NCBI RefSeq assembly: GCF_034347425.1
Contig: NZ_CP133779.1
Location: 372,001 to 436,000 of the forward strand
Direction of reading: 5' to 3'
Length of the DNA stretch: 64,000 bases
Source: Undibacterium sp. CCC3.4
GTDB lineage: Bacteria > Pseudomonadota > Gammaproteobacteria > Burkholderiales > Burkholderiaceae_D
Both the position numbers and the translations under genes were made by a program. Position 1 is the first letter of the stretch. Every line of letters begins with the position of its first letter. Under the pieces are notes generated by a model. It saw nothing but the letters and a program-made list of their open reading frames with translations. It was not told where the DNA came from and did no database searches. Shown here piece by piece: positions 1-10,338 of the stretch.

Positions 1-925
1 CCCCATTCGACTGCACTTCTATCCAATTCTCGCCACGTGTCACCGTCGCCCCCATTTGCTCCAGCGCTTCGGCAAAGCGCACATCGCCTTGAATACTATC
101 GCGCCCAACCCCCTCCACCCGCACCGGCCCACCGGCAATCGCACCGGCCGCCAAAAAATACGAAGCCGACGAGGCATCGCCTTCGACATGAATACTGCCG
201 GGCGAACGATAGTGTTGGCCTGATGCAATTGTAAACGTTTGCCAGCCATCGCGCTGCACCGTCACGCCAAAGCGCTGCATCAGGTTAAGCGTGATTTCTA
301 TATAGGGCTTGGAAATCAAGTCCCCCACCACCTCGATCACCACTTCATGTTGTTTTGCCATCAGTGGTGCGGCCATCAAGAGCGCGGTCAGGAATTGACT
401 GGAAACACTTCCTTTGACTTGCAAGCGAGCGGCATGCAAATGACCGCGGCGGATATGCAAAGGAGGAAAACCAGGCGTGCCCGTGTAGGCAATTTGCGCA
501 CCAGCATGATTCAAGGCATCAACCAAATCACCGATAGGCCGCTCATGCATACGAGCAACCCCATGCACCGTATAGTCGCCACCCAACACCGCCAGCGCCG
601 CGACCAGTGGGCGTATCGCCGTACCGGCATTGCCCATGAACAAATCTGCCTGATGCTGAGGAAAATTCCCAGCGGCACCGATGACTTGATAATCATGGCT
701 ATCGCCATGTTGTTGCCAGCGCACGCCGAGTTTTTGCAAGGCAGACAACATCACCATGGTGTCATCCGAAGCCAACAAATCCTTGATCTCGGTAGTCCCT
801 TCAGACAAGGCTGCCAGCAGCAAAGTACGATTCGAAATACTCTTGGAACCCGGCAAGCGCACCGTGCCCTGCACACGCATCACTGGTGCCAAGTCAATAT
901 AAGGGGGGAAATGTTTTTGATTCAT
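1..925 (-). CDS. aroA: 3-phosphoshikimate 1-carboxyvinyltransferase (EPSP synthase), C-terminus cut by window edge
   Basis: This enzyme transfers the enolpyruvyl group of PEP to shikimate-3-phosphate, the sixth step of the shikimate pathway, in the cytoplasm. About 308 residues are visible of a family length near 430. They start with [12 protein letters not shown] and carry the family signatures [17 protein letters not shown] near residue 24 and [13 protein letters not shown] near residue 95. The ATG at 923-925 lies 42 bases downstream of the tyrA stop on the same strand, so the gene is probably cotranscribed with tyrA, pheA and serC. The reading frame runs open to base 1, so the C-terminal part lies outside the window. 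I am sure of the family. Confidence 0.95.
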   Translation of the reverse strand, partial: MNQKHFPPYIDLAPVMRVQGTVRLPGSKSISNRTLLLAALSEGTTEIKDLLASDDTMVMLSALQKLGVRWQQHGDSHDYQVIGAAGNFPQHQADLFMGNAGTAIRPLVAALAVLGGDYTVHGVARMHERPIGDLVDALNHAGAQIAYTGTPGFPPLHIRRGHLHAARLQVKGSVSSQFLTALLMAAPLMAKQHEVVIEVVGDLISKPYIEITLNLMQRFGVTVQRDGWQTFTIASGQHYRSPGSIHVEGDASSASYFLAAGAIAGGPVRVEGVGRDSIQGDVRFAEALEQMGATVTRGENWIEVQSNG

Positions 926-967
926 GGCTCTTCTGCTTTCATTGCTCAGTTCAAACTCGCGGCGACC

Positions 968-1876
968 TCAGTCACCGCCTCCGGCGCGCTGTTGTTCGGC
1001 CGCTTCAATTGCGCTAATCCAGTTATGCCGCGCGCTTTGCGCATTGGCATACACCGCGTTAATGGCCGCACCATCGGCCTGCAGCAAATGCCCACGCAAG
1101 GCCTGCAGATTACTCATATAGGAATCCAATTCAGCCAGCAAGGCACTGCGATTGGCCAAACTGATATCGCGCCACATTTCCGGCGACGAACCGGCAATGC
1201 GTGTGAAATCTCGAAAACCGCTGGCCGCATACTGGAACAAGGTATCGGCATGCGGCTTTTTCGCAATATCATCGACTAAGGCATACGCCAGCAAATGCGG
1301 CAAATGACTAACCGCAGCAAACACGGTGTCGTGCGTGCTCGGATCGAGATAATGAATAATCGCACCGCACTGCTGCCACGCAGCGGCAACCCGGGCGACA
1401 TCGGCCGGGCGATTTTCCGCCAAGGCGGTGATCACTGCTTTTTTGCCGCGATACAAATCGCTCAAGGCCGCTTGCGGTCCATTGAGTTCACGCCCGGCAA
1501 TCGGATGGGCTGGCACAAACTGGCCGATACGCTCGCCCAGTGCAGCACGCGCGGCGGCTACGACATCCGACTTGGTGCTGCCGGCATCGGTAACGATGGT
1601 GGTCGGTGCTAAAAATGGCGCAATGCTCGCTAAAATGGCCTCGGTCTGTGCCACCGGTGCGGCAATCAATACCAAGTCGGCATCGCGCACCGCCTGCGCC
1701 GGTGAATCGGCAATACTGTCGATGATGCCAAGTTCCAATGCCGTCTGCAAGGAAGCGCGGCTGCGTCCGGCCCCAACGATGTGGGCAACGGCACCGGCTT
1801 GTTTCAACGCCAGCGCAAACGAGCCACCTATCAGTCCGACGCCGAAGATGGCGATTTTCTGAAACCCTGTCTGCAT
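968..1876 (-). CDS. tyrA: Prephenate dehydrogenase
   Basis: This protein oxidatively decarboxylates prephenate to 4-hydroxyphenylpyruvate, the tyrosine branch of aromatic amino acid synthesis. With the ATG at 1876 it has 302 residues, the usual length for a monofunctional TyrA. The N-terminus carries an NAD(P)-binding Rossmann glycine motif, GVGLIGGSF. The middle has the characteristic AHPIAGRE segment. An in-frame extension further upstream overlaps pheA and has no family similarity, so I reject that longer start. The gene begins 7 bases after the pheA stop, which suggests one transcript. In Burkholderia relatives hisC normally sits between pheA and tyrA, and it is absent here. Confidence 0.93.
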   Translation of the reverse strand: MQTGFQKIAIFGVGLIGGSFALALKQAGAVAHIVGAGRSRASLQTALELGIIDSIADSPAQAVRDADLVLIAAPVAQTEAILASIAPFLAPTTIVTDAGSTKSDVVAAARAALGERIGQFVPAHPIAGRELNGPQAALSDLYRGKKAVITALAENRPADVARVAAAWQQCGAIIHYLDPSTHDTVFAAVSHLPHLLAYALVDDIAKKPHADTLFQYAASGFRDFTRIAGSSPEMWRDISLANRSALLAELDSYMSNLQALRGHLLQADGAAINAVYANAQSARHNWISAIEAAEQQRAGGGD

Positions 1877-1883
1877 CACTGCC

Positions 1884-2957
1884 TCACAAGGTGCAAGGAT
1901 AGGAACCGAGCACCTTGAAGAAGGCGGCTTGATCCTTGAGCTCGGCCATGGCCGCAGCGACCTTGGCCTCTTGCACATGCCCTTCGACATCGACATAGAA
2001 ATAATATTCCCAATTGCCGGTACGAGCAGGACGCGACTCGAAGCGCGTCATCGACACCCCATGCACCTCTAAAGGTGCGAGCAACTTGTATACGGCACCA
2101 GCCTTGTTGGGCGTGGCCAGCACGATCGAGGTTTGATCTTTCCCGCTCGGCGTGGTCTGCAAGCGACCAATCACGGCAAAACGGGTGCGGTTATGTGGAT
2201 CATCTTGAATATGGGTACTGACAATGCCGAGCGCATATTGTTGGCCGGCGATTTCACCGGCAATCGCCGCCACACCAGCGTCTCCGCTGGCCATACGCGC
2301 CGCTTCGGCATTCGAGGCCACCGCTTGCCGCTCGATTTGCGGATAATGCTGATTGAGCCAAGTTTGACATTGCGCCAGCGCTTGCGAATGGGCGCAAATG
2401 CGCGTCACCCCAGCCATGCCGCCCGACTTACTCATCAAACTGTGCTGCACCGGAATGGCCAACTCGCCGCTGATAATCAAACTGGTTTGCAACAGTAAAT
2501 CGAGGGTACGATTCACCGCCCCTTCGGTCGAATTTTCTATCGGCACCACGCCAAAATCAGCCGTACCCGCTTCGGTAGCGCGAAACACTTCATCAATCGA
2601 CACACATGGCAAGGCTTCGATGGCGTGGCCGAATTGTTGATACACCGCTTGTTCGCTGAAGGTACCGATCGGGCCCAAAAAGGCCACGACCACACGCCGC
2701 TCCAAGGCCCGGCAAGCCGACATGATTTCGCGGAAAATCAATTGAATATCGGCACTCAGCAAAGGCCCCGGGTTACGTTCGGCCACGCTGCGCAAAACCT
2801 GCGCTTCGCGCTCCGGGCGAAACACCGGTGCATTGGTTTCTGCTTTGACGTGACCAACCTGCTCGGCTACGCGCGCACGGGCATTGAGTAAATCGAGAAT
2901 TTGTGTATCGATGGCGTCAATTTGATGACGCAAAGGGAGTAATTTATTGTCGCTCAT
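1884..2957 (-). CDS. pheA: Bifunctional chorismate mutase / prephenate dehydratase (P-protein)
   Basis: This bifunctional enzyme converts chorismate to prephenate and then to phenylpyruvate for phenylalanine synthesis. The 357-residue protein has three domains in order. The chorismate mutase is at about 5-90 (helical, with the segment RHQIDAIDTQILDLLNARA). The prephenate dehydratase is at about 95-275 and includes the TRF motif in NRTRFAVI. A C-terminal ACT regulatory domain carries the ESRP motif (FESRPARTGNWEYYF) that binds phenylalanine for feedback inhibition. The start at MSDNKLLPL (ATG at 2957) fits the family. The longer open frame upstream is unrelated sequence. It lies between serC and tyrA on the same strand. 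Confidence 0.95.
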   Translation of the reverse strand: MSDNKLLPLRHQIDAIDTQILDLLNARARVAEQVGHVKAETNAPVFRPEREAQVLRSVAERNPGPLLSADIQLIFREIMSACRALERRVVVAFLGPIGTFSEQAVYQQFGHAIEALPCVSIDEVFRATEAGTADFGVVPIENSTEGAVNRTLDLLLQTSLIISGELAIPVQHSLMSKSGGMAGVTRICAHSQALAQCQTWLNQHYPQIERQAVASNAEAARMASGDAGVAAIAGEIAGQQYALGIVSTHIQDDPHNRTRFAVIGRLQTTPSGKDQTSIVLATPNKAGAVYKLLAPLEVHGVSMTRFESRPARTGNWEYYFYVDVEGHVQEAKVAAAMAELKDQAAFFKVLGSYPCTL

Positions 2958-3135
2958 GGAATACCTGAAAACCGTGTTGAATAATGATGACAGTGCGCCG
3001 GCAGCGCACTGCGGAGAATAAGACTGTCCGCTCACCAGACTTGTGGTCGGGTCCGGCAACACCACACGGTCCAGAACCAAGCTGGCAATGGGTTGCCGCA
3101 GGCGTCGATCAACGCCGGGCACATCCTTGGACTAC

Positions 3136-4239
3136 TCAGGCAGGCGTCAGTGCAAAATCATGCATAAAACTAAGCAGCGCCTGTACGCCAGCCAGTGGCA
3201 TGGCGTTATAAATCGAGGCGCGCATGCCGCCTACCGATTTATGTCCCTTCAATTGCAGCAAACCGCGCTCTTTGGCCGCGGCCAAGAAGGCCGCATTCAA
3301 ACTTTCATCTTTAAGAAAGAAGGGCACATTCATGCGCGAGCGGCAATCGGGTGCGATGCGGTTTTCATAAAAATCACTCTGGTCGAGATAATCATACAAG
3401 AGCTTGGCCTTGGCAATATTCTGTTGCTCCATCGCCGCCACACCGCCCTGCCGCTTAAGCCACTGGAATACCAAGCCGGCAATATAGATCGCATAGGTCG
3501 GCGGGGTGTTGTACATGGAATCATTATCGGCGATCAGCTTCCAGTCAAATGCCGAGGGGCAACACGGCAAAGCATGACCGAGCAAATCTTCGCGCACAAT
3601 GACAATAGTCAAACCGGCCGGACCGATATTTTTTTGCGCCCCACCATAAATGACACCATACGCCGAGACATCGATGACGCGCGACAAAATATGTGACGAC
3701 ATATCGGCCACCAGCGGCGCGCCATGAGTGGCGGCGGCAACCTCAGGGGCGAACTGGTATTCCACCCCATCGATGGTTTCATTGCTGCAGATATGCACGT
3801 AAGCCGCATCAGCGCTAAGCTGCCAGTCGGCACGCGGCGGAATGCTGGAAAACTGCTGCGCCGCAGACGAAGCCGCCACATTGACCTGACAATATTTGGC
3901 CGCTTCCTTGATCGACTTGCTCGACCAAGAACCGGTATTGATATAGTCAACTGTGGCCGGCTGTGCTTTGCGTCCGACTAAATTCATCGGAATGATCGCA
4001 TTTTCTGCGATCGCGCCGCCTTGCAAGAACAAGACTTTATAATTATCGGGAATCGCCAGCAAATCGCGTAAATCGCGCTGTGCTGCTGCCAGAATCGACA
4101 TGAACTCGCTACCACGATGACTCATCTCCATGACCGACATACCGCTGCCATGCCAATCGAGCATTTCGGCCGCAGCCTGTTGCAATACCGCTTGCGGCAA
4201 CACGGCCGGACCTGCTGAAAAATTATAAATCGTCGTCAT
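3136..4239 (-). CDS. serC: Phosphoserine aminotransferase
   Basis: SerC is the PLP-dependent aminotransferase that converts 3-phosphohydroxypyruvate to phosphoserine, and also acts in pyridoxine synthesis. The protein has about 367 residues and opens with the family hallmark [13 protein letters not shown]. It includes the segment [31 protein letters not shown], which contains the PLP-lysine. Two starts are possible, ATG at 4248 (MSAMTT) or ATG at 4239 (MTTIYNF). The AAGGG run upstream is placed better for 4239. It sits between gyrA and pheA, the classic Burkholderiales order, all on the minus strand. Confidence 0.94.
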   Translation of the reverse strand: MTTIYNFSAGPAVLPQAVLQQAAAEMLDWHGSGMSVMEMSHRGSEFMSILAAAQRDLRDLLAIPDNYKVLFLQGGAIAENAIIPMNLVGRKAQPATVDYINTGSWSSKSIKEAAKYCQVNVAASSAAQQFSSIPPRADWQLSADAAYVHICSNETIDGVEYQFAPEVAAATHGAPLVADMSSHILSRVIDVSAYGVIYGGAQKNIGPAGLTIVIVREDLLGHALPCCPSAFDWKLIADNDSMYNTPPTYAIYIAGLVFQWLKRQGGVAAMEQQNIAKAKLLYDYLDQSDFYENRIAPDCRSRMNVPFFLKDESLNAAFLAAAKERGLLQLKGHKSVGGMRASIYNAMPLAGVQALLSFMHDFALTPA

Positions 4240-4281
4240 CGCGCTCATCCCTTACTTGCCTCGTTCTTACTTACCTCGTGA

Positions 4282-6924
4282 TTACTCGCTGGCCGCTTCC
4301 GCGCCGTCGTCCGCCTCACCGATCGCTTCCACGGCATCGGTATCGGCATCGGTTTCAACAATGCGCTGCAAGCCGGAAAGCTTGGTGCCATCTTCCACAG
4401 CGATCAAAGTCACACCTTGTGTGGCGCGGCCCATTTCGCGAATTTCCGCTACCCGTGTGCGTATCAGTACGCCGCCCGTAGTGATGAGCATGATTTCATC
4501 CGCCGCTTCCACCAGCGTCGCAGCGACGACCTTGCCGTTACGCTCGGACGTTTGAATCGCAATCATGCCCTTGGTACCACGACCGTGGCGCGTATACTCA
4601 AGAATCGGCGTGCGTTTGCCGTAACCATTTTCGGTTGCCGTCAGTACCGATTGCTGTTCGTTTTCTGCGACCAACAAGGCAATAACCTGCTGCGCTTCAT
4701 CAAGATTCATACCGCGTACACCACGCGCCGTACGGCCCATAGGACGCACATCATTTTCATCGAAGCGCACCGCTTTGCCGGAATCAGAAAACAGCATCAC
4801 ATCATGCTTGCCATCAGTCAGCGCGGCACCGATGAGGAAATCACCGTCATCGAGATCGACGGCGATGATGCCGGCTTTACGCGGATTACTGAAATCCTTC
4901 AGTGGTGTTTTCTTGACCGTACCAAGACTAGTCGCCATAAAGACATAATGGTCTTCCGGGAAGCTGCGATTCACGCCCGACAAAGGCAGAATCACGGTGA
5001 TTTTTTCACCATCTTGCAAGGGGAACATATTGACGATAGGCTTGCCGCGCGAAGTACGCGAACCCTGCGGCACTTCCCACACTTTGAGCCAATACAAACG
5101 GCCACGATTACTGAAACACAAGATGTAATCATGAGTATTAGCAACAAATAGTTGTTCGATCCAGTCATCATCTTTGGTAGCAGTAGCTTGCTTGCCACGG
5201 CCGCCGCGTTTTTGTGCACGGTATTCCGACAAGGGCTGCGACTTCATGTAACCGGTATGCGACAAGGTTACGACCATATCTTGCGGCGTGATCAAATCTT
5301 CGGTTTCGAGATCGGTAGCGTTGTGCGTAATTTCAGAACGACGTACATCCTTGTTGCCTTCGCCGTATTCGTTTTTAGCCAAGGTCAACTCATCGGTGAT
5401 GATCACGGTGACACGTTCAGGCTTAGACAAAATATCGAGTAAATCAGCGATTTCTGCCATCACGTCTTTATACTCGTTGACGATCTTATCCTGCTCCAGA
5501 CCAGTCAAGCGTTGCAAACGCATCTGCAGAATTTCTTGCGCCTGATCATCCGACAATTTATACAGACCGTCGGTTTGTATGCCGTAATGTACCGGTAAAT
5601 TTTCCGGACGGAAGGCAGCGATACCGGCCGGATTATCGGCAGCGGTACGAGTCAACATTTCACGCACCATGGAACTGTCCCAGGCCCGCGTCATCAATTC
5701 TTGCTTGGCGATAGGTGGCGTCGGTGCCGCTTTGATGATGGCGATGAAATCATCGATATTCGCCAAGGCGACCGCCAAACCTTCGAGCACATGACCGCGA
5801 TCGCGCGCTTTGCGCAATTCGAACACGGTACGACGCGTCACCACTTCACGCCTATGCGACAGGAAACACTCGAGCATTTGCTTGAGATTAAGCAGCTTAG
5901 GCTGGCCATTGACCAGCGCTACCATATTCATGCCGAAGGTATCTTGCAACTGCGTTTGCTTGTACAGATTATTCAAGACCACGTCCGGCACTTCGCCACG
6001 CTTGAGCTCAATCACAACACGCATGCCCGACTTATCCGATTCATCGCGAATATCGGAAATGCCTTCAAGCTTTTTATCACGCACCAGCTCGGCGATGCGC
6101 TCAAGCAGCGATTTTTTATTCACTTGGTAAGGCAATTCGTCAACGATCAAGGCCGTGCGATTTTCTTTCCCATACTCTTCGAAATGCGTTTTAGCGCGCA
6201 TGACTACTCGGCCGCGCCCGGTACGATAACCATCACGCACACCGGAGACGCCATAAATAATACCGGCGGTAGGAAAATCCGGTGCCGGAATGATTTCGAT
6301 CAAATCATCGATGCTGCAATCGGCATTACGCAATACATGCAAGGCACCGTTGATGACCTCAGTAATATTATGCGGCGGAATATTCGTCGCCATACCAACC
6401 GCAATACCGGAAGCACCGTTGATGAGCAGATTCGGGATCCGCGTCGGCAGCACCGATGGTTCTCTTTCCTTGCCATCATAGTTAGGCACGAAATCGACGG
6501 TTTCTTTTTCGATGTCAGCCAGAATTTCATTAGCGATTTTATCGAGTCGGCACTCGGTGTAGCGCATCGCCGCCGCATTATCGCCATCGACCGAACCGAA
6601 GTTCCCCTGACCATCGACTAATGTATACCGCAAAGAAAAATCTTGCGCCATGCGCACCAGCGTATCGTAAATCGAGGCGTCACCATGCGGGTGATACTTA
6701 CCCATCACTTCACCGACAACGCGCGCGCATTTGACGAAAGGACGGTTATACACATTATTCATTTCATGCATCGCGAAGAGCACGCGACGATGCACAGGCT
6801 TCAAGCCATCACGCACATCCGGCAAGGCACGACCGACGATCACGCTCATGGCGTAATCGAGGTAGCTCTTGCGCATTTCTTCTTCAAGGGAAATCGGGAG
6901 TGTTTCTTTTGCGAATTGATCCAT
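4282..6924 (-). CDS. gyrA: DNA gyrase subunit A
   Basis: GyrA is the breakage-reunion subunit of DNA gyrase, which introduces negative supercoils together with GyrB. The protein has 880 residues. The N-terminal domain contains the catalytic tyrosine at residue 122 (AAAMRYTE). The C-terminal beta-pinwheel domain carries a GyrA-box variant, QKRGGRGKQ, near residue 560. Residue numbering matches E. coli through the quinolone-resistance-determining region, which reads [10 protein letters not shown]. Position 83 is therefore alanine, not serine or threonine, while Asp87 is kept. Mycobacterial GyrA also has alanine there, so this may be the natural state in this lineage. The tail ends in an acidic, alanine-rich stretch. 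Confidence 0.98.
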   Translation of the reverse strand: MDQFAKETLPISLEEEMRKSYLDYAMSVIVGRALPDVRDGLKPVHRRVLFAMHEMNNVYNRPFVKCARVVGEVMGKYHPHGDASIYDTLVRMAQDFSLRYTLVDGQGNFGSVDGDNAAAMRYTECRLDKIANEILADIEKETVDFVPNYDGKEREPSVLPTRIPNLLINGASGIAVGMATNIPPHNITEVINGALHVLRNADCSIDDLIEIIPAPDFPTAGIIYGVSGVRDGYRTGRGRVVMRAKTHFEEYGKENRTALIVDELPYQVNKKSLLERIAELVRDKKLEGISDIRDESDKSGMRVVIELKRGEVPDVVLNNLYKQTQLQDTFGMNMVALVNGQPKLLNLKQMLECFLSHRREVVTRRTVFELRKARDRGHVLEGLAVALANIDDFIAIIKAAPTPPIAKQELMTRAWDSSMVREMLTRTAADNPAGIAAFRPENLPVHYGIQTDGLYKLSDDQAQEILQMRLQRLTGLEQDKIVNEYKDVMAEIADLLDILSKPERVTVIITDELTLAKNEYGEGNKDVRRSEITHNATDLETEDLITPQDMVVTLSHTGYMKSQPLSEYRAQKRGGRGKQATATKDDDWIEQLFVANTHDYILCFSNRGRLYWLKVWEVPQGSRTSRGKPIVNMFPLQDGEKITVILPLSGVNRSFPEDHYVFMATSLGTVKKTPLKDFSNPRKAGIIAVDLDDGDFLIGAALTDGKHDVMLFSDSGKAVRFDENDVRPMGRTARGVRGMNLDEAQQVIALLVAENEQQSVLTATENGYGKRTPILEYTRHGRGTKGMIAIQTSERNGKVVAATLVEAADEIMLITTGGVLIRTRVAEIREMGRATQGVTLIAVEDGTKLSGLQRIVETDADTDAVEAIGEADDGAEAASE

Positions 6925-7560
6925 TGGCAGGCCGGCAAGTTAAAGCTTGGTTAATTGATGACATCAATGACAATCCGTAGCGGGCTTTGTGAGCTGGGTA
7001 AAAATTTCAGCCGACCCGAATTGACCTGAGGTTTAACTCTTGATTCTAACATGCCTGCAGGGCCATCAGCGCCATTTCTAGCAAATTGGACCACGCCAAA
7101 CCATGGGCACTACCACGGCAGCGAGCACTAAGCAGCCAGAAGAACAAGCGCGGCCACTCAGAACAGCGCGTATAAACACCGTGGATGAGCGCATGAATTT
7201 GCCGCAAAGCACAAACATTAGAGCGCCGGCGCAATTAACTTCGCCAGCTACGCGCGATTGCACATGATACAGATCAATTTCTCTGCAGAAAAATAATTAT
7301 AATAAAATGACATCAATCGGCTTACTACCGAGAAACTGCCTGCATTATGTTGCCAAATCACGACATATTTAACCATGCCTTACTTTACCGACATAGCGAC
7401 AGCAGTTACAAAGCCATGAAATATGGCAGAATATCGAAGATTGACGAAAAGCCTGTTTAGTGAAATAGTATTGTGATCAAGCACGTGGTATTATCTGGTT
7501 TTTATGCAGTAATTTGCGCAGTGTATCTGCGGTAATTCAATCTCACTCGAGAGGAGAAAT
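6925..7560. other. Intergenic region between divergent gyrA and ompA
   Basis: This 636-base stretch separates the divergent gyrA and ompA genes and must hold both promoters. Short open frames inside it show no protein-like features. Toward ompA there is a TTGACG at 7441-7446 with AATAGT 17 bases later, which could be the ompA promoter. An AT-rich block lies at about 7290-7310. A strong ribosome site (GAGAGGAG) precedes the ompA ATG. I see nothing else in it. Confidence 0.5.
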
Positions 7561-8223
7561 ATGAAAATTTTAGTTAAGCTCGTTATCGCAGCGTCCGCAG
7601 TGGCATCCTTTTCTGCTTCCGCACAACAACAAGACATCAAAGCAAGCACACCAACAAGTGCTTACGTCCAAGACAGCCGTGGTGTTGTTGCACGTGATCC
7701 GTTCGGTCTGTGCTGGCGCACTGGCTTCTGGACACCAGCTGATGCATTGCCAGGTTGCGATGCACCATTGGTAGCCGAAGCCGCTCCTGCTCCAGCTCCT
7801 GCCCCAGCTCCTGTTGTCACTCCTGCACCAGCTCCGAAAGTGATCGTTCCTGTTGTTACTTCGGAAAAAGTCAGTTTTGCTGCCAGCGCACTGTTTGATT
7901 TCGATAAAGCTGTACTGAAATCAGAAGGCAAAAAACAACTGGACGACATGGCTTCGAAATTGCAAGCTATCAACCTGGAAGTAGTTGTTGCTGTTGGTCA
8001 CACTGACTCCGTCGGTTCCGCTGCTTATAACCAAAAATTGTCTATCCGTCGTGCTGAAGCAGTCAAAGCATATCTGGTAAGCAAAGGTATCGCAGCCAAC
8101 CGTGTTTACACTGAAGGCAAAGGCGAAAAACAACCTGTTGCTGACAATAAAACAGCCGATGGCCGCAGCAAAAACCGTCGCGTGGAAATCGAAGTTGTTG
8201 GTACCCGCAGCGTAAGCAAATAA
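7561..8223 (+). CDS. ompA: OmpA-family outer membrane protein with peptidoglycan-binding domain
   Basis: This is an outer-membrane or periplasmic protein that ties the envelope to peptidoglycan. The 220-residue protein has an N-terminal signal peptide (MKILVKLVIAASAVASFSASAQ). It has a short middle part rich in aromatic residues and two cysteines, then an Ala-Pro hinge at about 75-100. The C-terminal OmpA domain (about 105-215) carries FDFDKAVLKSEG and the GHTDSVGSAAYNQKLS...RA...YL signature. It has no full eight-stranded barrel: only about 75 residues precede the hinge, so it resembles the short OmpA variants of Burkholderiales. The ribosome site is GAGGAGAAAT. A strong terminator follows 37 bases after the stop. 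Codons are clean and uniform, as in a highly expressed gene. Confidence 0.93.
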   Translation: MKILVKLVIAASAVASFSASAQQQDIKASTPTSAYVQDSRGVVARDPFGLCWRTGFWTPADALPGCDAPLVAEAAPAPAPAPAPVVTPAPAPKVIVPVVTSEKVSFAASALFDFDKAVLKSEGKKQLDDMASKLQAINLEVVVAVGHTDSVGSAAYNQKLSIRRAEAVKAYLVSKGIAANRVYTEGKGEKQPVADNKTADGRSKNRRVEIEVVGTRSVSK

Positions 8224-8260
8224 GCATTAAGTTCTGACAAAACCTGGTTTTGTTTCAGGA

Positions 8261-8287
8261 AAAAACCCCGCCACGGCGGGGTTTTTT
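8261..8287 (+). terminator. Rho-independent terminator of ompA
   Basis: CCCCGCC and GGCGGGG arms with a very short loop sit between an A run and a T run, 38 bases past the ompA stop. This is a textbook intrinsic terminator, and the flanking A and T runs could let it work from both strands. Confidence 0.9.
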
Positions 8288-8412
8288 ATTGCCCGATAAC
8301 TACATACAAACTACCCATCCCGCTCAACGACACACGTCAACAATGCGGCCGACGCGAGTATGGCCTACAATACGGTCTTTGCCCTTCGCACCACGGTGCA
8401 CAGCGATCACTC

Positions 8413-9116
8413 ATGTCTACTCTCAACGCCGACCCAGCAGAAATTCAAAAATTCAGTGACCTCGCCCATCGTTGGTGGGATCCGAGCTCAGAATTCCGTC
8501 CGCTCCATGACATCAACCCGCTGCGTCTGGAATGGATCAACCACCTCGCGCCACTGGCAGGCAAGCAAGTTATTGATATTGGCTGCGGTGGCGGTATTCT
8601 GGCCGAATCCATGGCCAACAAAGGCGCACTCGTGACTGGCATCGACCTGTCCGAGAAAGCCCTCAAGGTAGCCGATCTGCACGGCTTGGAATCCGGCGTC
8701 AAGGTGCGCTACCAAAAAATCGCCGCCGAAGAAATGGCCGAAGCCGAAACGGCTCAGTACGACATCGTCACTTGCATGGAAATGCTGGAACACGTGCCCG
8801 ATCCCGCCTCAGTGATCCGCGCTTGCGCGCGCTTAGTCAAACCAGGTGGGCGGGTGTTTTTTCCACCCTCAACCGTAACGTCAAATCGTACTTGTTCGCT
8901 ATCATCGGTGCCGAATACCTGCTGCAACTACTACCCAAGGGCACCCATGATTACGCAAAATTCATCACCCCGGCCGAACTGATACAAGACGTACGTAACG
9001 CCGGCCTGGAATTACAGGCCATCAAAGGCATGAGCTACAATCCGCTGAGTAAGATCTACAGCCTCAACCAAGATACCAGCGTCAATTACATGATTGCCTG
9101 CACTCGCCCGCTCTGA
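8413..9116 (+). pseudogene. ubiG: Ubiquinone biosynthesis O-methyltransferase, split by a one-base frameshift
   Basis: UbiG is the SAM-dependent methyltransferase that performs both O-methylations in ubiquinone synthesis. The first frame (from ATG 8413) gives [24 protein letters not shown], the SAM motif [13 protein letters not shown] and the segment [10 protein letters not shown]. The homologous continuation [19 protein letters not shown] up to CTRPL* (stop at 9116) is in the next frame. The switch falls at a run of six T at 8857-8862. Seven T would restore one frame of about 235 residues. Everything else in the gene is intact, so this is either a homopolymer sequencing error or a very recent mutation. 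If it is real, ubiquinone synthesis would need another enzyme. Confidence 0.9.
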
Positions 9117-9163
9117 GTCCACCCGCACGGGCTGCTACAGCCCGTGCCTACCACCAAGGCCCA

Positions 9164-9877
9164 ATGCATAATCCCCAAGCCATACTATTCGATCTCGACG
9201 GCACCCTTGCCGATACCGCGCCCGACCTGGCCGCCGCCATCAACGTCATGCGCGAACGCCGCGATCTGCCTCCCGCCCATTACCAAAGCCTGCGCCCGCA
9301 CGCTTCAGCCGGTGCACGCGGCCTGCTCGCGGCCGGTTTCCAACTCACCCCCGACGACCCAACGTATGAAGCGATGCGCATGGAATTTCTCGATCAATAC
9401 GCCGCCTCCATTGCCGAGCACAGCCAATTGTTTGAGCACATCCCGGCACTCTTGCACGGTCTCGACTCGCTCGGCATTGCCTGGGGCATCGTCACCAACA
9501 AAGCCATGCGCTTCACCCAGCCGCTCATTCCCCTGCTTGAGCTTGAACAAGCACGCTGTGTGATTTCCGGTGACACGACGGCACACCCGAAACCGCATCC
9601 CGCACCTTTATTCGAAGCTGCGCGACAGCTTGGCATTGCCGCCAAGGATTGTTGGTACGTCGGCGATGACCTGCGCGACATCGAAGCCGCCGCAGCCGCC
9701 GAGATGACCAGCATCGCCGCCGCCTGGGGCTATTGTGGCGCGACCACACCACGACAATGGAATGCCGACGCCATCGTCGATAGCCCGCTGGAATTGCTGG
9801 AACTGATACGCGCCAAGCATGAACAAGCTTGTGAAGCTGAAAGCAACAACACGGTTGACAAAATTGCGCTATACTAG
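9164..9877 (+). CDS. gph: Phosphoglycolate phosphatase (HAD superfamily)
   Basis: This HAD hydrolase dephosphorylates 2-phosphoglycolate arising from DNA repair or oxidative metabolism. The 237-residue protein has motif I DLDGTLADT at residues 10-18, the motif II segment GIVTNKA near 110, a motif III lysine in HPKPHPAPLF, and motif IV VGDDLRDIEAAAAA. It follows ubiG by 47 bases on the same strand. The ubiG-gph pair next to ompA and gyrA is a conserved betaproteobacterial arrangement. The stop lies only nine bases before the mature tmRNA. The product name comes from family and context. Other HAD phosphatases look similar. Confidence 0.88.
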   Translation: MHNPQAILFDLDGTLADTAPDLAAAINVMRERRDLPPAHYQSLRPHASAGARGLLAAGFQLTPDDPTYEAMRMEFLDQYAASIAEHSQLFEHIPALLHGLDSLGIAWGIVTNKAMRFTQPLIPLLELEQARCVISGDTTAHPKPHPAPLFEAARQLGIAAKDCWYVGDDLRDIEAAAAAEMTSIAAAWGYCGATTPRQWNADAIVDSPLELLELIRAKHEQACEAESNNTVDKIALY

Positions 9878-9886
9878 CAGAGCTTA

Positions 9887-10247
9887 GGGGTCGACCAGGT
9901 TTCGACAGGGGTTGCAAAGCAGCGCAGGGCATACCGAGGCCAGACTACCTCGTAAATACAATCTGAACATTTACAACTGCAAACGATAATTCGTACGCAT
10001 TAGCCGCGTAATACCGGCTAACCTTACACCACCTCGTCCATAGGGTGGGCTGGCAACAGCAGTAAGGACATTCATATGGAATCGTCTCAGGCCGGGTAAC
10101 TTGGTCAGGGCTTAAATAATAGGTTACTCGTCTGTCCCAAGCGCGTGCGTCCGCGTGGTACGGGTTAAATCAAATGGCAGCACTAAGTATGTAGAACTGT
10201 CTGTAGAGTGCTTCTGGACGCGGGTTCGATTCCCGCCGACTCCACCA
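9887..10247 (+). ncRNA. ssrA: Transfer-messenger RNA (tmRNA)
   Basis: tmRNA rescues stalled ribosomes by adding a degradation tag. The acceptor arm is formed by GGGGTC at the 5' end and GACTCC before the encoded ACCA at the 3' end. The T-arm GGGTTCGATTCCCG is plain. The resume codon GCA at 9979 opens a tag frame reading ANDNSYALAA followed by TAA (9979-10011), with the usual LAA-type end. The total length of 361 fits a one-piece tmRNA. The 3' end is directly followed by an integrase gene, so this locus is probably the attachment site of the accessory region that follows. Confidence 0.96.
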
Positions 10248-10258
10248 ATTTTCACCGT

Positions 10259-10306
10259 AACCCATTGATTTATATAGACTAGAGCTATGTAAATTGATGG
10301 GTTTTT
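10259..10306 (+). terminator. Stem-loop with T run just after tmRNA
   Basis: Arms at 10259-10277 and 10285-10304 pair over 19 positions, three of them G-U wobbles, around a 7-base loop. A GTTTTT run follows. It is well placed to terminate ssrA. Because it lies beyond the CCA end, it may belong to the integrated element and not to the original chromosome. Confidence 0.65.
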
Positions 10307-10338
10307 ACCCTTCAAGTGAGACGGTCAGTGAGACCGTC

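Noticed and set aside
239..1279. 346-codon plus-strand frame over aroA and tyrA
   Set aside because: It is antisense to two clear genes with conserved motifs and has no domain of its own.
5701..6621. 306-codon plus-strand frame inside gyrA
   Set aside because: Antisense to gyrA. Composition is only the shadow of a well-conserved gene.
9855..9875. TTGACA with TATACT before ssrA as its promoter
   Set aside because: The two boxes are only 9 bases apart, too close for a standard promoter. The TATACT alone may be a -10.
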